This document shows, one piece after another, positions 9,492 through 20,364 of a stretch of 64,000 nucleotides of DNA. The stretch lies in assembly GCF_000209165.1 (NCBI RefSeq), contig NC_009043.1:372001-436000 (forward strand), in the 5' to 3' direction. The stretch is from Scheffersomyces stipitis CBS 6054 (taxonomy: Eukaryota; Ascomycota; Pichiomycetes; Serinales; Debaryomycetaceae). The notes beneath the pieces are model-generated. The model was not told the DNA's origin. It saw only the letters and a list, made by a program, of their open reading frames with translations, and ran no database searches. The position numbers and the translations under genes are program-made. The number at the start of each line of letters is the position of its first letter. Position 1 is the stretch's first letter.

Positions 9492-12400
9492 TTATTGAAA
9501 AAATCCCTCGATGTTGCCTGCATCGCTGTTTCCAAACTCAATCTGATCCAAGAGTACGGCACTCTGCAAAAAGTCAAAGTCAAAGTCGTTGAATGCTTGC
9601 AAATCGAAACCAAGATTGGGTGGAGGAAAGTTGTCCGGACGAGTCTCAGAAATGGAGACGTTAGACATCTCAACAACTGGTTCTGGCCTCTCTACTACCG
9701 GAGTAGATCCGCTACTTTTTTCAACATCCGAAGGCGAGTCCGAACTATCTCTCTGGCGCTTGATCACACCGCGGATATTACTTTCAATAGCATTATACCC
9801 TTGAGACATTGAACTTCTATCAAGTGCTGTATGGTCAAATGGACACTTCCTTTTCTTAGCATCCACTGGCACTGGTGAAGCTGTTGTTACAATACTGTGG
9901 TTAACAGGACATTTACCCGGCCTGGAGTCGATAGGCGAACTGTCTTCGTCTATGGGTGTGGTGATATGCGAAATAGGACATTTCGTATATTCCTTTGATG
10001 TAATCGCTGGTGGCGTTGAGTTCTTGAAGCTCCTAGGTGTTATAACTGGGCAAGACTTCATATCACCAGCAGCCCCGATTCCTCGGAATTGCGGAATGTT
10101 TGCATGTATCTTGGCGTAGTTGATGCTTGTCATTCTCTTGGAATTACGGACAAACGTCAAATAGAACTTCCATAACTTCGAGAGTTTACCAGATTTATCC
10201 TTATCCAATAAGGGACTCTTCGCAAGCAAGTCTACTGAATCCTCAACAACGCCTACTATATGTGTCTTAATTAAGTCTTCCATGCTCATTCCGTAATCAG
10301 AAATTGCCTTGTCGCCATTGAAAGCCGAATACTTGTTGAGCTGAATTCGCAATACAGTTTCTTGTGACATCATATTATCATCATTCGAAACTCTCATTAG
10401 CAAAGCAACAATAATCTGGATAAGTCTAGTCAAAAGTTCTGTTATCGCCAGTAACACGTACTGCTTGTTCATGCCATCATGGTCGTTGATAAGTTCTTTT
10501 CTCAACAGATCAATGATTTCAAGATACTTGGTAAAAATATCCGGAACAGATGATGCTACCAACTCTTCGTCCATACTTTCCTCTGCCTGTAATAATATAA
10601 TGTACTTCATGAAGTATCTGAGATACATTAACATTGAAACGCATTCAAATCTACGTATATGCCTCAATTTCCGTAATCCTAAATCTACAATCCAGGTACT
10701 GCATTGTCTGATCAATGATTCCAAATTGGCGATAGTCAATTTGAGATCGCCTACCTTCGAAATCCCATGAGCTAAAGCAGATGAGATTCTGGCAATCAAA
10801 TAGTGGAGATGAAGTGTTATAGTTAATTCATCAAATTTATGGGAATTGAGGGAAGTGATGTACTTTAGATGATACAGAAGCAGATCTGCCTCTTCTATCT
10901 TTGTATAGAGTCTTTGCAAGAGGTTGTCAATTGCTTCTGAGTGTTTTATCAAGGGCACAAAGTTGAATCCAACCAAGTTGGCCAATCTGACAAGATCTGT
11001 CCATATATAGCACATATGGATTTTCAAGTCTCTGTTTCTTTTTCTGGCTTCTTGTTCCTTGAAGATGACGAGCTCAGGGTCTTTCCATAATTCGACTGTG
11101 CCTTCATCACTCAATATAGTTTTCAACAATACAGTGAACAAGCTTGTGAACCCTGGCTTTGGATCTGAGGTTGCACCGTCTTTTTTGTATTCGGCGACTT
11201 CACGATTAAGCAATGTTATATAACAAGCTATGGTGCAAAGAGACGGAGAAGATGTTTCTGAAAACTTCAAGTTGGTTATGTGCAACACAAACTCCTGGAC
11301 TATGTACAAAGTATTTCTGAACTTGGAGCCTTGCCCAACATAGACTACTTCCGTAGGAAACAATGAACGGAACTTGAGGCCAATATCTTCTTCTAACCCC
11401 ACTTTAACATTCAGTCTCAAGGTATCCAACGACTCCTCGATTATCAACGCTAACATACACAAGTAGACTCCCTTCATCTTAAGGCGCTCGAAAAGCTGTT
11501 CGTCAGTCAATTTAAGACTAGGATCATTGGCAATATTTATGGATATCTCATTCCCGTTCTTCTTAATTATACTCTGAATTTCTATCTTGTAGAAGGAGAG
11601 TATATGCCTCGATTCGATGTCGTACACCTTGTTGTTGAAGTAGAAGTCGATGAGGAAATAGAGCTGTTTGAAATTGATCTTTTCGTTTCCTCGCACCAAG
11701 TTGAGCGAGGAATCCCAGAGGTTCTGAACCTTAAGTAACAACGTTCTTCCCTTCTCCGATACGAGGTCATGATAAGCGAATTGCTCCTGTTCCGTTCCAT
11801 ACTGATTTGGTACTACAGTGTTGTACTTCCTTGGGGTATCAGTGGATCGAGCCAGAGGAACAGGAGAGCTTATCCCACCTACTGGACTTGGTGTGATCTG
11901 GTCTTCTGTCATGAAGTTGAAATCGCACTCGATAACTGGACACCTTAATTTATTTGGCTCTTCAGACTTGACCACACTGTAGGTGAAGTCGATTTCGTTG
12001 ATTCTATAGGGTGATTTCTTCGACAAAGGGTTGGATGTGACAGACTGGTTTGGTAAGCTGAAGGCTCCCGGGCTGTTTCTAGAAGTGTTGTTCAACATGT
12101 TCATTTTGTACATGTGGTAGATCTTCTGGAGATTTGTGATTTTGAACCAGAGAGTGGTAAGCTGTGGATCCAATTTAATCAAGTTGATCCACGAGTACGT
12201 ATCTATGTGGTTAACTTTAGAACTAGTACGTCCTATTACACTGTATGCTGGATCGTGGTGAATTGTGAGTGGATCTCGGTTGTTAACGAGAGAGAGGTTC
12301 AACTTCGTCAAAATCAAGATAGGCTTACAGCCCATAGCCGTGGCATCGTGGACCTTCGGCGAGAGCTGCTGGAGCACCGAAAGCTGTCGCTTCAAGTCGT

Positions 12401-12743
12401 CGATCTCCTTTCTTTGAGAAAGGATGACTTTGTCAGTATGCGCTCGAAACTGTTTAAACTCACTCGTCTCTTCGATCTTGACTTGTAGTAAAGATGCGTT
12501 CGCATCATGTGAGTCTTCTGCGTCTTCTGCCTTCACCTGAGAACTCTTTTTCGACCACACTGGCTCCAAATACTCGCAAAGATGCGGCACACCATTCTTG
12601 ATACACCCTGAACAGGACGGCTTGCCCTTGTCACATTTGACCTTACGCTTCTTACAGTTGAGACATGACACGGGAACTCTGTTCCGCTGTCTCTGGCGTT
12701 TCTGTTCCATGGTTACCGTTGCCTGTGAAGAAGAAGGTGCCAT
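9492..12743 (-). CDS. HAP1: HAP1-like Zn2Cys6 transcription factor with heme motifs
   Basis: 1083 aa. The N-terminal zinc cluster (about residues 26-53) has the pattern C-x2-C-x6-C-x5-C-x2-C-x8-C, with the flanking RNRVPVSCLNCKKRKVKCD that is typical of Hap1, followed by a Hap1-like linker and a heptad region around residues 95-125. Three heme-regulatory motifs near the C-terminus (KCPISH at about 921, KCPVNH at about 944, KCPFDH at about 966) match the KCPxDH type; weaker forms (RCPVIE and SCPVIT) lie near residues 268 and 906. The end is acidic and hydrophobic (FNDFDFDFLQ), a plausible activation domain. In S. cerevisiae Hap1 activates respiratory and sterol genes with heme. The C-terminal clustering of heme motifs differs from the central block in S. 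cerevisiae Hap1. Confidence 0.88.
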   Translation of the reverse strand: MAPSSSQATVTMEQKRQRQRNRVPVSCLNCKKRKVKCDKGKPSCSGCIKNGVPHLCEYLEPVWSKKSSQVKAEDAEDSHDANASLLQVKIEETSEFKQFRAHTDKVILSQRKEIDDLKRQLSVLQQLSPKVHDATAMGCKPILILTKLNLSLVNNRDPLTIHHDPAYSVIGRTSSKVNHIDTYSWINLIKLDPQLTTLWFKITNLQKIYHMYKMNMLNNTSRNSPGAFSLPNQSVTSNPLSKKSPYRINEIDFTYSVVKSEEPNKLRCPVIECDFNFMTEDQITPSPVGGISSPVPLARSTDTPRKYNTVVPNQYGTEQEQFAYHDLVSEKGRTLLLKVQNLWDSSLNLVRGNEKINFKQLYFLIDFYFNNKVYDIESRHILSFYKIEIQSIIKKNGNEISINIANDPSLKLTDEQLFERLKMKGVYLCMLALIIEESLDTLRLNVKVGLEEDIGLKFRSLFPTEVVYVGQGSKFRNTLYIVQEFVLHITNLKFSETSSPSLCTIACYITLLNREVAEYKKDGATSDPKPGFTSLFTVLLKTILSDEGTVELWKDPELVIFKEQEARKRNRDLKIHMCYIWTDLVRLANLVGFNFVPLIKHSEAIDNLLQRLYTKIEEADLLLYHLKYITSLNSHKFDELTITLHLHYLIARISSALAHGISKVGDLKLTIANLESLIRQCSTWIVDLGLRKLRHIRRFECVSMLMYLRYFMKYIILLQAEESMDEELVASSVPDIFTKYLEIIDLLRKELINDHDGMNKQYVLLAITELLTRLIQIIVALLMRVSNDDNMMSQETVLRIQLNKYSAFNGDKAISDYGMSMEDLIKTHIVGVVEDSVDLLAKSPLLDKDKSGKLSKLWKFYLTFVRNSKRMTSINYAKIHANIPQFRGIGAAGDMKSCPVITPRSFKNSTPPAITSKEYTKCPISHITTPIDEDSSPIDSRPGKCPVNHSIVTTASPVPVDAKKRKCPFDHTALDRSSMSQGYNAIESNIRGVIKRQRDSSDSPSDVEKSSGSTPVVERPEPVVEMSNVSISETRPDNFPPPNLGFDLQAFNDFDFDFLQSAVLLDQIEFGNSDAGNIEGFFQ

Positions 12744-13560
12744 TTCCGCGACGGTATGTAACTGTACTACAGTATGATATCGTAAGGTAGTTATGGTAAG
12801 TTAATCCGATCCGGAGATATCGGGGAAGCAAGTAGGTAAGTGTGTGTAATAGTACTTGAGCACTGTCTCTGGACTTGCGATAAAGGACTCTGCCATGCTT
12901 CGGCACTCTGCCAAATCTCGCTTACTGGTCTAATTGGCTGAAATCGAGCAGCTGGGCGAATTAGGAAGTATCCCCGTCAAGACTCTATTACTAATGCTGG
13001 AGTCTGTACGAAAAGACCACAGCGCAACCGATGCGAAACGGCTGATGTAGCCTTAGATCACGTTATATGTATCACATGTGCCATACAAATGAAGAACTGC
13101 TAGATCTTAAATATATATAGCAACTGTTCTGGGATACGAGTCTGTTCTTGCTTCAAGTAGGAGAGAATAGCTACTCTGAAATATATCCAAAGAGAAGATC
13201 TTTTCTGGGAGCTTTATACCTTTAGTTTGTCCAGTTTCAAAGTGATATGTAAAGTATTTCATCTCATTCTGTTTGCGTGGGTTAACACAGCCTGCTTAAT
13301 TGAATTTCAGAAGAATTCTGCGCAATTGCCTTCCTTAATAGACGGAGAAGCACCTTTACTCTTCAAGTAGTTGAGATTTGTGAAAACCGAAGGAAGAATC
13401 GCTATAACTCATACTGTAAGTCTTGAGTCAAGGACTGTATAGACCAACTGATCGGATCTCGGTCGCGTGACATATATCACCTGACCCATCTCTTCAAGTT
13501 TCAACTATTAGACAAATCTGAGTAGCTACAACTACATTGTATTCTTTGCTTCCGTAGACA
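12744..13560. promoter_or_regulatory. Divergent promoter region, HAP1 / SMD3
   Basis: 817 bp between divergent starts. The decamer CTTCAAGTAG occurs twice in direct orientation (13151-13160 and 13361-13370). A TATA-like run lies at about 13111-13120. No RNA gene was recognised. Confidence 0.5.
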
Positions 13561-13881
13561 ATGTCCGCTGGTATTCCTGTCAGATTGCTTAACGAGGCCC
13601 AGGGCCACGTGATCTCGCTCGAGCTTACCACTGGTGATACATACCGAGGAAAGCTCTTGGAAAACGAAGATAACATGAATTTGTCACTTTACGATGTAGT
13701 GATAACGAAAGGCAGAACGGGTGCTACTTCATACATGAACCAGGTGTTTGTGAGAGGGTCGATGATTCGCTTCATCACTGTACCGGATATATTGAAGAAT
13801 GCGCCTATGTTCTTTATGAAGCCAGGCGATAAACCTAAACCTCCTGTGAGAGGACCTCCTCCAAAGAGAACTAGGCATTGA
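13561..13881 (+). CDS. SMD3: SmD3 core spliceosomal Sm protein
   Basis: 106 aa, the normal SmD3 length range. Sm1 motif: the segment from HVISLELTTGDTYRGKL to ENEDNMNLSLYDV (about residues 17-45). Sm2 motif: NQVFVRGSMIRFITVPDILK (about residues 60-79). The C-tail is basic and Pro/Arg-rich. It forms the Sm ring on U1, U2, U4 and U5 snRNAs together with SmB. It is divergent from HAP1 and convergent with GLR1, and has no intron. Confidence 0.96.
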   Translation: MSAGIPVRLLNEAQGHVISLELTTGDTYRGKLLENEDNMNLSLYDVVITKGRTGATSYMNQVFVRGSMIRFITVPDILKNAPMFFMKPGDKPKPPVRGPPPKRTRH

Positions 13882-14230
13882 TATAAGAAAATGAAAATGA
13901 AAAATGTTCAAATTGAAGATATATCAGAAAAGAAATCACTATCAGAAGTATCAGAAAGAAAACTGTAGCAGAAATGGATTACGAGAAGAACATAAAACAA
14001 GATTCTGAGAATCTGCTATAATAGCTTATACGCTGTGATACATTTTGAGAAAGATCAGACAATAGAAGCTGTCCACAAGCATCTTGTATCTATATAGATG
14101 TGGACTATTGTACACTAGGGGCCATGTCCATATATGTCTTAATACTAATTAGACTAATATAAAATATACTCAATTCTCAGTTAATGCCTATAGTAGATAT
14201 ATAATTACAAGTGATGGTTAAGCTTAACAG
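13882..14230. other. Convergent 3' region, SMD3 / GLR1
   Basis: 349 bp of AT-rich DNA between two convergent stop codons, presumably holding both polyadenylation regions. Nothing else was recognised. Confidence 0.5.
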
Positions 14231-15790
14231 TTAGACCATGGTGACCAACTCTTCAGCAGCCGTAGGATGGATGGCCACACAGTTATCGAAGTCCTTCTTG
14301 GTAGCTCCCATCTTCACGGCGACTCCAAAGCCTTGTAAGATTTCGGCAGAAGAGTCTCCCACAATGTGAAGACCTACGACCTTTTCTTCAGGAAGCAAAC
14401 AGACGATTCTATAAGCTGTAGGCGACTTGAATTCGTCGTGGTCTACCAACCCGTAGTACATCTGGGTGAATTTGGAGTTGTACACCTTGATATTTTCTTC
14501 GCCGTATTTGGCAATAGCTTCCTTGGTGGATAAACCAATGGAACCAGCTTCAGGATGTGAGAAGATCACCGATGGAACATTATTGTAGTCCAACTTGTCC
14601 TCGGCGAAGATCTCTGGTCCAAACAATCTGTTGGACAACCTACGACCAGCAGCAATGGCAACCGGAGTCAATTCCACTTTGCCTACTACGTCTCCAAGCG
14701 AGAATATCTTGGGATTGGCTGTTCTCTGGAACTCATCTGTTGAAACTTGCAACTTATCGTTGAGTTTTACGCCGACCTTATCTAAGCTGAGATCAATCAA
14801 CGATTTTCTGCCTACGGTCCAGACCAACTCATCTACTTCTAAAGTCTTACCGTTACCCAAAAACACCTTCTTCTTGCCGTCTGCCGTCTTTTCAACCTTA
14901 GTGACACCACCGGACTGTTTGTATATGTTGATGCCCAACTTATCTGTGTAGTAGTCGGTGATTGTAGTCTGGATGATGTCATCAAACGACCTCAATACGG
15001 TGTCACCTCTGATAATGAAGTGGGTTTCTGAACCCAAGCCGTTGAAAACACCAGAGAACTCAACTCCAATATAACCAGCTCCAACTACAGCCACAGATTT
15101 AGGTTGCTTCTCTAATTCAAAGAACCCATCTGAAGTGATACCCAATTCAGCACCAGGTACCTTTGGAGGAACAATAGGTGCACCTCCGGTGGCGATCAAC
15201 ACTTTCTTACCAGCAAATACAAGCTTCTCATCCTTCTTGAATGTCTTGCCCTCTTCCAAGAACTTGATCTCCTGGTCTCCAGATAACGTGACTTCTACAT
15301 CGCCCTCGGAATTGATGAACTTGGCGTAACCAAAGAGATAGTTGACGCCTTCTCTGTTCAAGTTGTTCTCATAGATTCCATTCAACTTTCTGACGTAAGC
15401 GTCTCTCTTCTCTTTCATCAAACCCCAGTTGAAATCCCCGTACTTGATTTCTTCCTCGGATGAAGCCAATCCGTACGATTTCATATGGTGTTTCTTGTGA
15501 GCCAAGTCAGCAGCGTGCCACATAAGCTTCTTGGGAACACAGCCGACATTGACACAGGTACCACCCATCTTGTGGTATTTACCTTCGATCAACAATACTC
15601 GAGCTCCATATTTGGCAGCTCTACGGGCTGAAGCAACTCCTCCAGAGCCACCTCCAATCACGAGATAGTCAAATGTATTGTGCGCAGAAACAGGAGCCAT
15701 TGTGGAGACAGAAGTAGATAAATGTTTGTGGATAGTTTGCAAACGGGTAGTGGATGACTTCAAGATGTTGGACGCGGAATTTCTTATCAT
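14231..15790 (-). CDS. GLR1: Glutathione reductase, mitochondrial/cytosolic
   Basis: NADPH-dependent reduction of glutathione disulfide. The FAD dinucleotide fold is near the N-terminus ([19 protein letters not shown]), the redox disulfide motif is [13 protein letters not shown], the NADPH fold is [16 protein letters not shown], and the C-terminal dimer/active-site motif HPTAAEE carries the catalytic His. The ATG at 15790 gives 519 aa and opens with a basic Ser/Thr-rich leader ([18 protein letters not shown]), a plausible mitochondrial presequence. A second in-frame ATG at 15700 (MAPVSAH) gives 489 aa, close to the cytosolic form. A further ATG at 15862 would add 24 residues. S. cerevisiae GLR1 uses two starts in this way. 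Confidence 0.96.
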   Translation of the reverse strand: MIRNSASNILKSSTTRLQTIHKHLSTSVSTMAPVSAHNTFDYLVIGGGSGGVASARRAAKYGARVLLIEGKYHKMGGTCVNVGCVPKKLMWHAADLAHKKHHMKSYGLASSEEEIKYGDFNWGLMKEKRDAYVRKLNGIYENNLNREGVNYLFGYAKFINSEGDVEVTLSGDQEIKFLEEGKTFKKDEKLVFAGKKVLIATGGAPIVPPKVPGAELGITSDGFFELEKQPKSVAVVGAGYIGVEFSGVFNGLGSETHFIIRGDTVLRSFDDIIQTTITDYYTDKLGINIYKQSGGVTKVEKTADGKKKVFLGNGKTLEVDELVWTVGRKSLIDLSLDKVGVKLNDKLQVSTDEFQRTANPKIFSLGDVVGKVELTPVAIAAGRRLSNRLFGPEIFAEDKLDYNNVPSVIFSHPEAGSIGLSTKEAIAKYGEENIKVYNSKFTQMYYGLVDHDEFKSPTAYRIVCLLPEEKVVGLHIVGDSSAEILQGFGVAVKMGATKKDFDNCVAIHPTAAEELVTMV

Positions 15791-16333
15791 TATATACCCT
15801 TCGGCACCGTTCTTCTCCAGAGTCAATTGTGCGAGATGAAGGGGGTATCGAGAAAATTTCATTCCACCGTTTGTAATCAAGCGGAGGAGGACCGGAAGTG
15901 GCGTTGTCACGTGCCTGATCAACTATTATCTATGGAAATTCTAAGTTGGTATAGCCCAGAATCATAATGATAATAATAAATAATAATAATTAAGAGATGC
16001 TGATCTCAAAGATGTGGATGACGCTACGGCTGGGTCACTTCCATGACACTCTCTTTTGAACTTGGTATATATTGTATTTTTCTAGGAGTTTCCATGGACG
16101 GTCATTTTCCGATTAATTCTCGAAATTTGAGAGTCTCGCTAAAGTCGCAGGATGCACCGGAAGTTCTCACTAATCGCACTAGAACTGGACCAGAATTTCT
16201 AATCAGTGGAGATTCTCTCACTTCGCACTACACTACTAAACCGATCTCTACTACAGTTTTCCATATTGACCATCTCTATTGGTATTGGCTCGTTAACTAC
16301 TTTATTAAGAGTTTGTGTAATCTGCTATCCCCG
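15791..16333. other. Spacer upstream of GLR1
   Basis: About 540 bp. It contains a (TAA)n microsatellite at about 15967-15992 and a CACGTG E-box at about 15909-15914, upstream of GLR1. No gene was seen. Confidence 0.5.
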
Positions 16334-17827
16334 CTAGAAATCGTCCTGGTTATACCCGTCGTCCACTTCGTTTTTGATACACTTTCGGAGAAAAGATAAC
16401 GTAAATAGTTGCAACTCTTCATTAATGCTGCTGGCGTCCAAGTCATCGTCTTCCTCTAAGGCGCGACTTGAAGACGGCAGGTGTTCAGCCAAATCATGTT
16501 CAGCCAAATAGCCGTCGTAGAGTTTGTCAAGTTTACGAGATGTCACGCTGTGGAACTTATCGTAGTCAAAATCTGTAGCTGCTAACAACGGACTCATATT
16601 GACGTTCATGTTACTACTGTTCATGTTCATATTAGAGCCTCTTCTTCTTTTATGCTTGATATTGCTACCGATGGAACTGTTCTTTAGATCTCGCAAGGAA
16701 AGTTTTGTTTCTTCTAGAGCCTGTAGCGAGGCTCTTTCTTCGTCTAAGAGCGACTTGATTTCGTCTCTGTCTTCATGGAAAATTTTCTGTAGATTGGCCG
16801 TATTGTCAATAGACGAATAGGACGAGTTGTTGGTAATATACTCCTGGTTCAACGAGTTGCTGTAGCCAAATAGACGCTGAAGGACTTCTTTCTTCTGACT
16901 GATTTGCAACTGCCTTCTAGTAGAGACAGAATGAGCCTGGGAAAAAAGCCTTTCCTGGTTCATTTGCACCTGTTTCTTGTACTCATAGAGTAGATGCTTT
17001 GTATCAGTGTTGCTTCTACTGCTGGAAACACTAGTGTGCTGTAAACTGGAATAGCTGCTCTGGATGATATCCAATTCTCCACGAGTATAGCCCGGGATCG
17101 CCTGGATCACGTTGTTTTTACGCAGATTTACTTTGCTAGACCTGCTAGCTTCCGTATGTTCGTCTTCATCAAGTTCATCGATATCATCTTCAGATTCACT
17201 CGAATTGCCAAAGATCACATTGGTACTGATCCTTTCGGCCAGTTCCCATGACTTTATCTGGGATTCCTTTATGGCCGGTGGTAAATGTTCGCCGTGCTGG
17301 AGGTCTATTTCCGTCGGGTAATTTGTGAAAACTGAATAGTCATAGCCATTCATATTTATAGGTTTGCGAATTATGAAACTCGGCACGGATTTGTTGGGGT
17401 GGCTATCATCGATGTCATGAATGACGTTTCTACTGACTACTTCCATGTCGTCTGAACCATCTGCGACTTTTTGCTTCAGCAGCTGGTGCAAATTCAACAA
17501 CTTCGATTTGATCAAACGACCATTGCGAGACGATTTCAGAGAAAGCACCTTACCGCTATTACTATTACTGGCATTGTTAGTGTTCCCATAGTTCACTTTA
17601 TCTTGTCGTTGGCGGAAACGTCGTATGTTGTTGCTCGGAGTGCTTACCATAGAAGATGAAGACGAAACAGAACGCGTGGTATCGTTGGTGTTTATGAATG
17701 TCGTCGAAGTATCTACTGCAGCTGCTAGATGTGCGGAAGATACTCGTGATGTCGGGTTGATGCTAAACTTAGGGAGGTTATATTTTGACGATGAGGAATA
17801 GTTGGGATTGTTTGTGGAAGAATTCAT
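16334..17827 (-). CDS. Uncharacterised Ser/Asn-rich protein
   Basis: 497 aa; not recognised. The first 90 residues are Ser/Thr/Asn-rich and probably disordered, followed by basic patches. A more conserved-looking block near residues 145-200 contains IIRKPINMNGYDYSVFTNYPTEIDLQHGEHLPPAIKES (first and last parts only are certain to matter). An acidic stretch (ESEDDIDELDEDEH) precedes a helical, Gln/Glu-rich region around residues 280-390 that could form a coiled coil. The C-terminus is acidic, then LFTLSFLRKCIKNEVDDGYN. There is no membrane segment or signal peptide. Base composition matches neighbouring genes. A role in the cytoskeleton or cell cycle would be a guess only. Confidence 0.8.
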   Translation of the reverse strand: MNSSTNNPNYSSSSKYNLPKFSINPTSRVSSAHLAAAVDTSTTFINTNDTTRSVSSSSSMVSTPSNNIRRFRQRQDKVNYGNTNNASNSNSGKVLSLKSSRNGRLIKSKLLNLHQLLKQKVADGSDDMEVVSRNVIHDIDDSHPNKSVPSFIIRKPINMNGYDYSVFTNYPTEIDLQHGEHLPPAIKESQIKSWELAERISTNVIFGNSSESEDDIDELDEDEHTEASRSSKVNLRKNNVIQAIPGYTRGELDIIQSSYSSLQHTSVSSSRSNTDTKHLLYEYKKQVQMNQERLFSQAHSVSTRRQLQISQKKEVLQRLFGYSNSLNQEYITNNSSYSSIDNTANLQKIFHEDRDEIKSLLDEERASLQALEETKLSLRDLKNSSIGSNIKHKRRRGSNMNMNSSNMNVNMSPLLAATDFDYDKFHSVTSRKLDKLYDGYLAEHDLAEHLPSSSRALEEDDDLDASSINEELQLFTLSFLRKCIKNEVDDGYNQDDF

Positions 17828-19004
17828 AGTGAATAGTTATTATTAATGAAGAATGTGAATGAAAATATGGTATGAGACAATAGGGTATTCAATAATGTCT
17901 ACTTGTTTAATCGTCTTTGGTGAAACTTCGTATTCGTCTAGTTCTTGCAAATAGTTGATATCGACAAACTGATGACGTGATAGAATGGTTGATATATAAA
18001 ATTTGACAACTTTAATACGGCCTGATGCTATACTATGATATGAACAATGATGTTATTGGTCAATAATGATATTAGGAAAAATGCCAGATAAGTTTAAGAT
18101 ATTCGTACAGAACAGAATGAATTTGTAACCAAATGAATATTGCAGAAAACCAAACTTTGAATGGCTCAAAAACCTTCCAAGATCCTCGATATCTACAGAA
18201 ATATCAATCTTGTATCACACCAAGTTACTGATATGGTTCTTTTGGGGAACAACTCAAACACTTTTGTCGTTTTGTCTGTTATCACGCTTTGGATATACTG
18301 AGTGTTTCTATTCTGCTTGGATGTCCGATTCTGTTGCAGACACAGCTTCAGGTTCTGGAAACAAATGTTTGGATTCACTCTCCAAATCCACGACGCTGCG
18401 TAATTGGTTTTGTCTGAGATGTAAGCTTTGTTGAACTACTAACTGGTTTTGGCACAATTCCATAAGGTTTAGTAGACTTATTTAATTACAAAAATGAGTT
18501 ACTGTATACAGATGAAGGTTATCCACAAACAGAGTGTTGACTGCCCAATTGGGCAAGGTGTGGCAGATGACTGCGGAATTGGGACTATGAGGGAAAGAAT
18601 GAGAAGTTGTCCTATGTCGCAAAGATTGTCTCATCATAAATGTCTCCTGATGTTATTTTCTTATGTAATCATATGTCTTAGATTTGCATTATATGCCATA
18701 CGCATTGGCTGTTGATTGCACTCGGGTTCTTTTTTTAATGCTACATCCTAAAGCGCTATCACGTGCTATTTCTGGCACTCCTTCTCTACTTTAGGGCTTC
18801 AGCCCTAACACTCACTTTTTCCACTCTATGTACAGGTCCATCTATCTCAGTTAATTAGTATGCAGTTTCGTCCATACTACCCTTTTGCAGGCAGAATTCT
18901 CACACTGTGAGGTTCGCATTTTCTCACTGCGAACAAAAAAAGTTCTTAAAAATTTTCATTCTTACTGTTTTCTTACAAAGTTACCTATTGAGTATTAAGC
19001 AAAG
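17828..19004. promoter_or_regulatory. Divergent 1.2 kb region upstream of RPS11
   Basis: Promoters of the Ser/Asn-rich gene and of RPS11. A CACGTG E-box lies near 18761-18766, a GGGCTTCAGCCCT palindrome near 18793-18805, and T-rich tracts precede RPS11. Two overlapping weak small-gene candidates on opposite strands at 18308-18541 are treated under the findings. No RNA gene was recognised. Confidence 0.5.
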
Positions 19005-19968
19005 ATGGCTACTGAATTAACCGTTCAATCCGAAAGAGCTTTCCAAAAGGTTCGTAGATATCATAGTGGAAGAATAATCCGCAACAGCACTGCGATTTGA
19101 CAGAGAATTCGTCGAGAAATAGACCACCAAATTCGTAAGAATCCCCATAATGGAGACACTGAAAAATTATCGGAAGTCGAACACAGATAACATACCTCCA
19201 AACAAAGAGGCACATAAGAGTAGAGAATCAAGTGAATGATGTCACAGTGTAATGTCGACAAATAATGAAATGAAAATGGGCTAAATTGGATATAGTAATG
19301 ATCAATGAAATACCAAATCATCAACTGAAAAATTATCATCATTACTGTGAAGAATGCACATCGTCTTCATTCAGTAAGAACACACATCAATATCTTGAGG
19401 GACAATAAGTTGTCGCGATATCATTTGGCAATTTCAATATTAATTTTTGACACTTCAGTAAAATTTTCAAATCCACACTTCAAATCTTGAACGAACTCTG
19501 TCAGCAGCAGCATCTCAATAAGATCGCCATACTAACATCTTCTAGCAACCACACATCTTTACCAACCCAAAGGCCAAGGCCAACAGAAAGACCAAGAGAT
19601 GGTACAAGGACATTGGTTTAGGTTTCAAGACCCCAAAGACCGCCATTGAAGGTACTTACATTGACAAGAAGTGTCCATTCGTTGGTACTGTCTCCATCAG
19701 AGGTAAGATCTTGACCGGTACTGTTGTCTCCACCAAAATGCACAGAACTATCATCATCAGAAGAGACTACTTGCACTACGTTCCAAAATATAACAGATAC
19801 GAAAAGAGACACAAGAACGTCGCTGCTCACGTTTCCCCAGCTTTCCGTGTCCAAGAAGGTGATGTCGTTACCGTTGGTCAATGTAGACCAATCTCTAAGA
19901 CCGTTAGATTCAACGTCATCAAGGTTGCCGCTGCTGCTTCCAAGTCCAAGCAATTCACTAAGTTCTAA
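19005..19968 (+). CDS. RPS11: 40S ribosomal protein S11 (uS17), spliced
   Basis: Exon 1 is 19005-19049 (15 codons, ending AFQK) and exon 2 is 19546-19968, together 155 aa. The product aligns along its length with yeast Rps11 as I know it ([28 protein letters not shown] region and C-terminal KQFTKF). The intron is 496 nt with branch point TACTAAC at 19530-19536 and 3' splice site TAG at 19543-19545. The 5' splice site reads GTTCGT, weaker than the usual GTATGT or GTAAGT, but it sits exactly where yeast RPS11 is interrupted. Codon use is strongly biased, as in highly expressed genes. Confidence 0.95.
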
Positions 19969-20364
19969 ACAGCTAACAAAACGTTAATATGATTTCAAAA
20001 ACTGAAGACGTCTCTCCCGAGATGGTCTAGTATATATAGTATTTATATAAGTTTTGTTTCTGTTTTATTAGGGTCTTTTTCTTTTAATGTTACATTAGTC
20101 TTATAATCAGTTCATTGTAAATTCTGAAATTGCATGCTTCGGCATTACTAGCTCATAGATATCTATGTCTTCAATCTTAAAGAAGCCTCTTCCGCTAACG
20201 AAAATGAATACTTATCATGGCATGTACTCTCTTTACCTCATCATAAAGTCAATTACTTATTCTATACTGTCCGTGCACTCATAAAGTATGGAGTGGTCTT
20301 TATATTGATTCGTCTCTCTCGAGACATTCAACTATTTTCTTAATACAAAATTACACCATCTCTA
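19969..20364. other. Convergent 3' region, RPS11 / glutaredoxin gene
   Basis: 396 bp of AT-rich DNA between convergent stops. No RNA gene or repeat was recognised. Confidence 0.5.

Noticed and set aside
19230..19330. Box C/D snoRNA-like signals in the RPS11 intron
   Set aside because: An imperfect C box (ATGATGT) and a CTGA exist, but no closing stem or guide was found.
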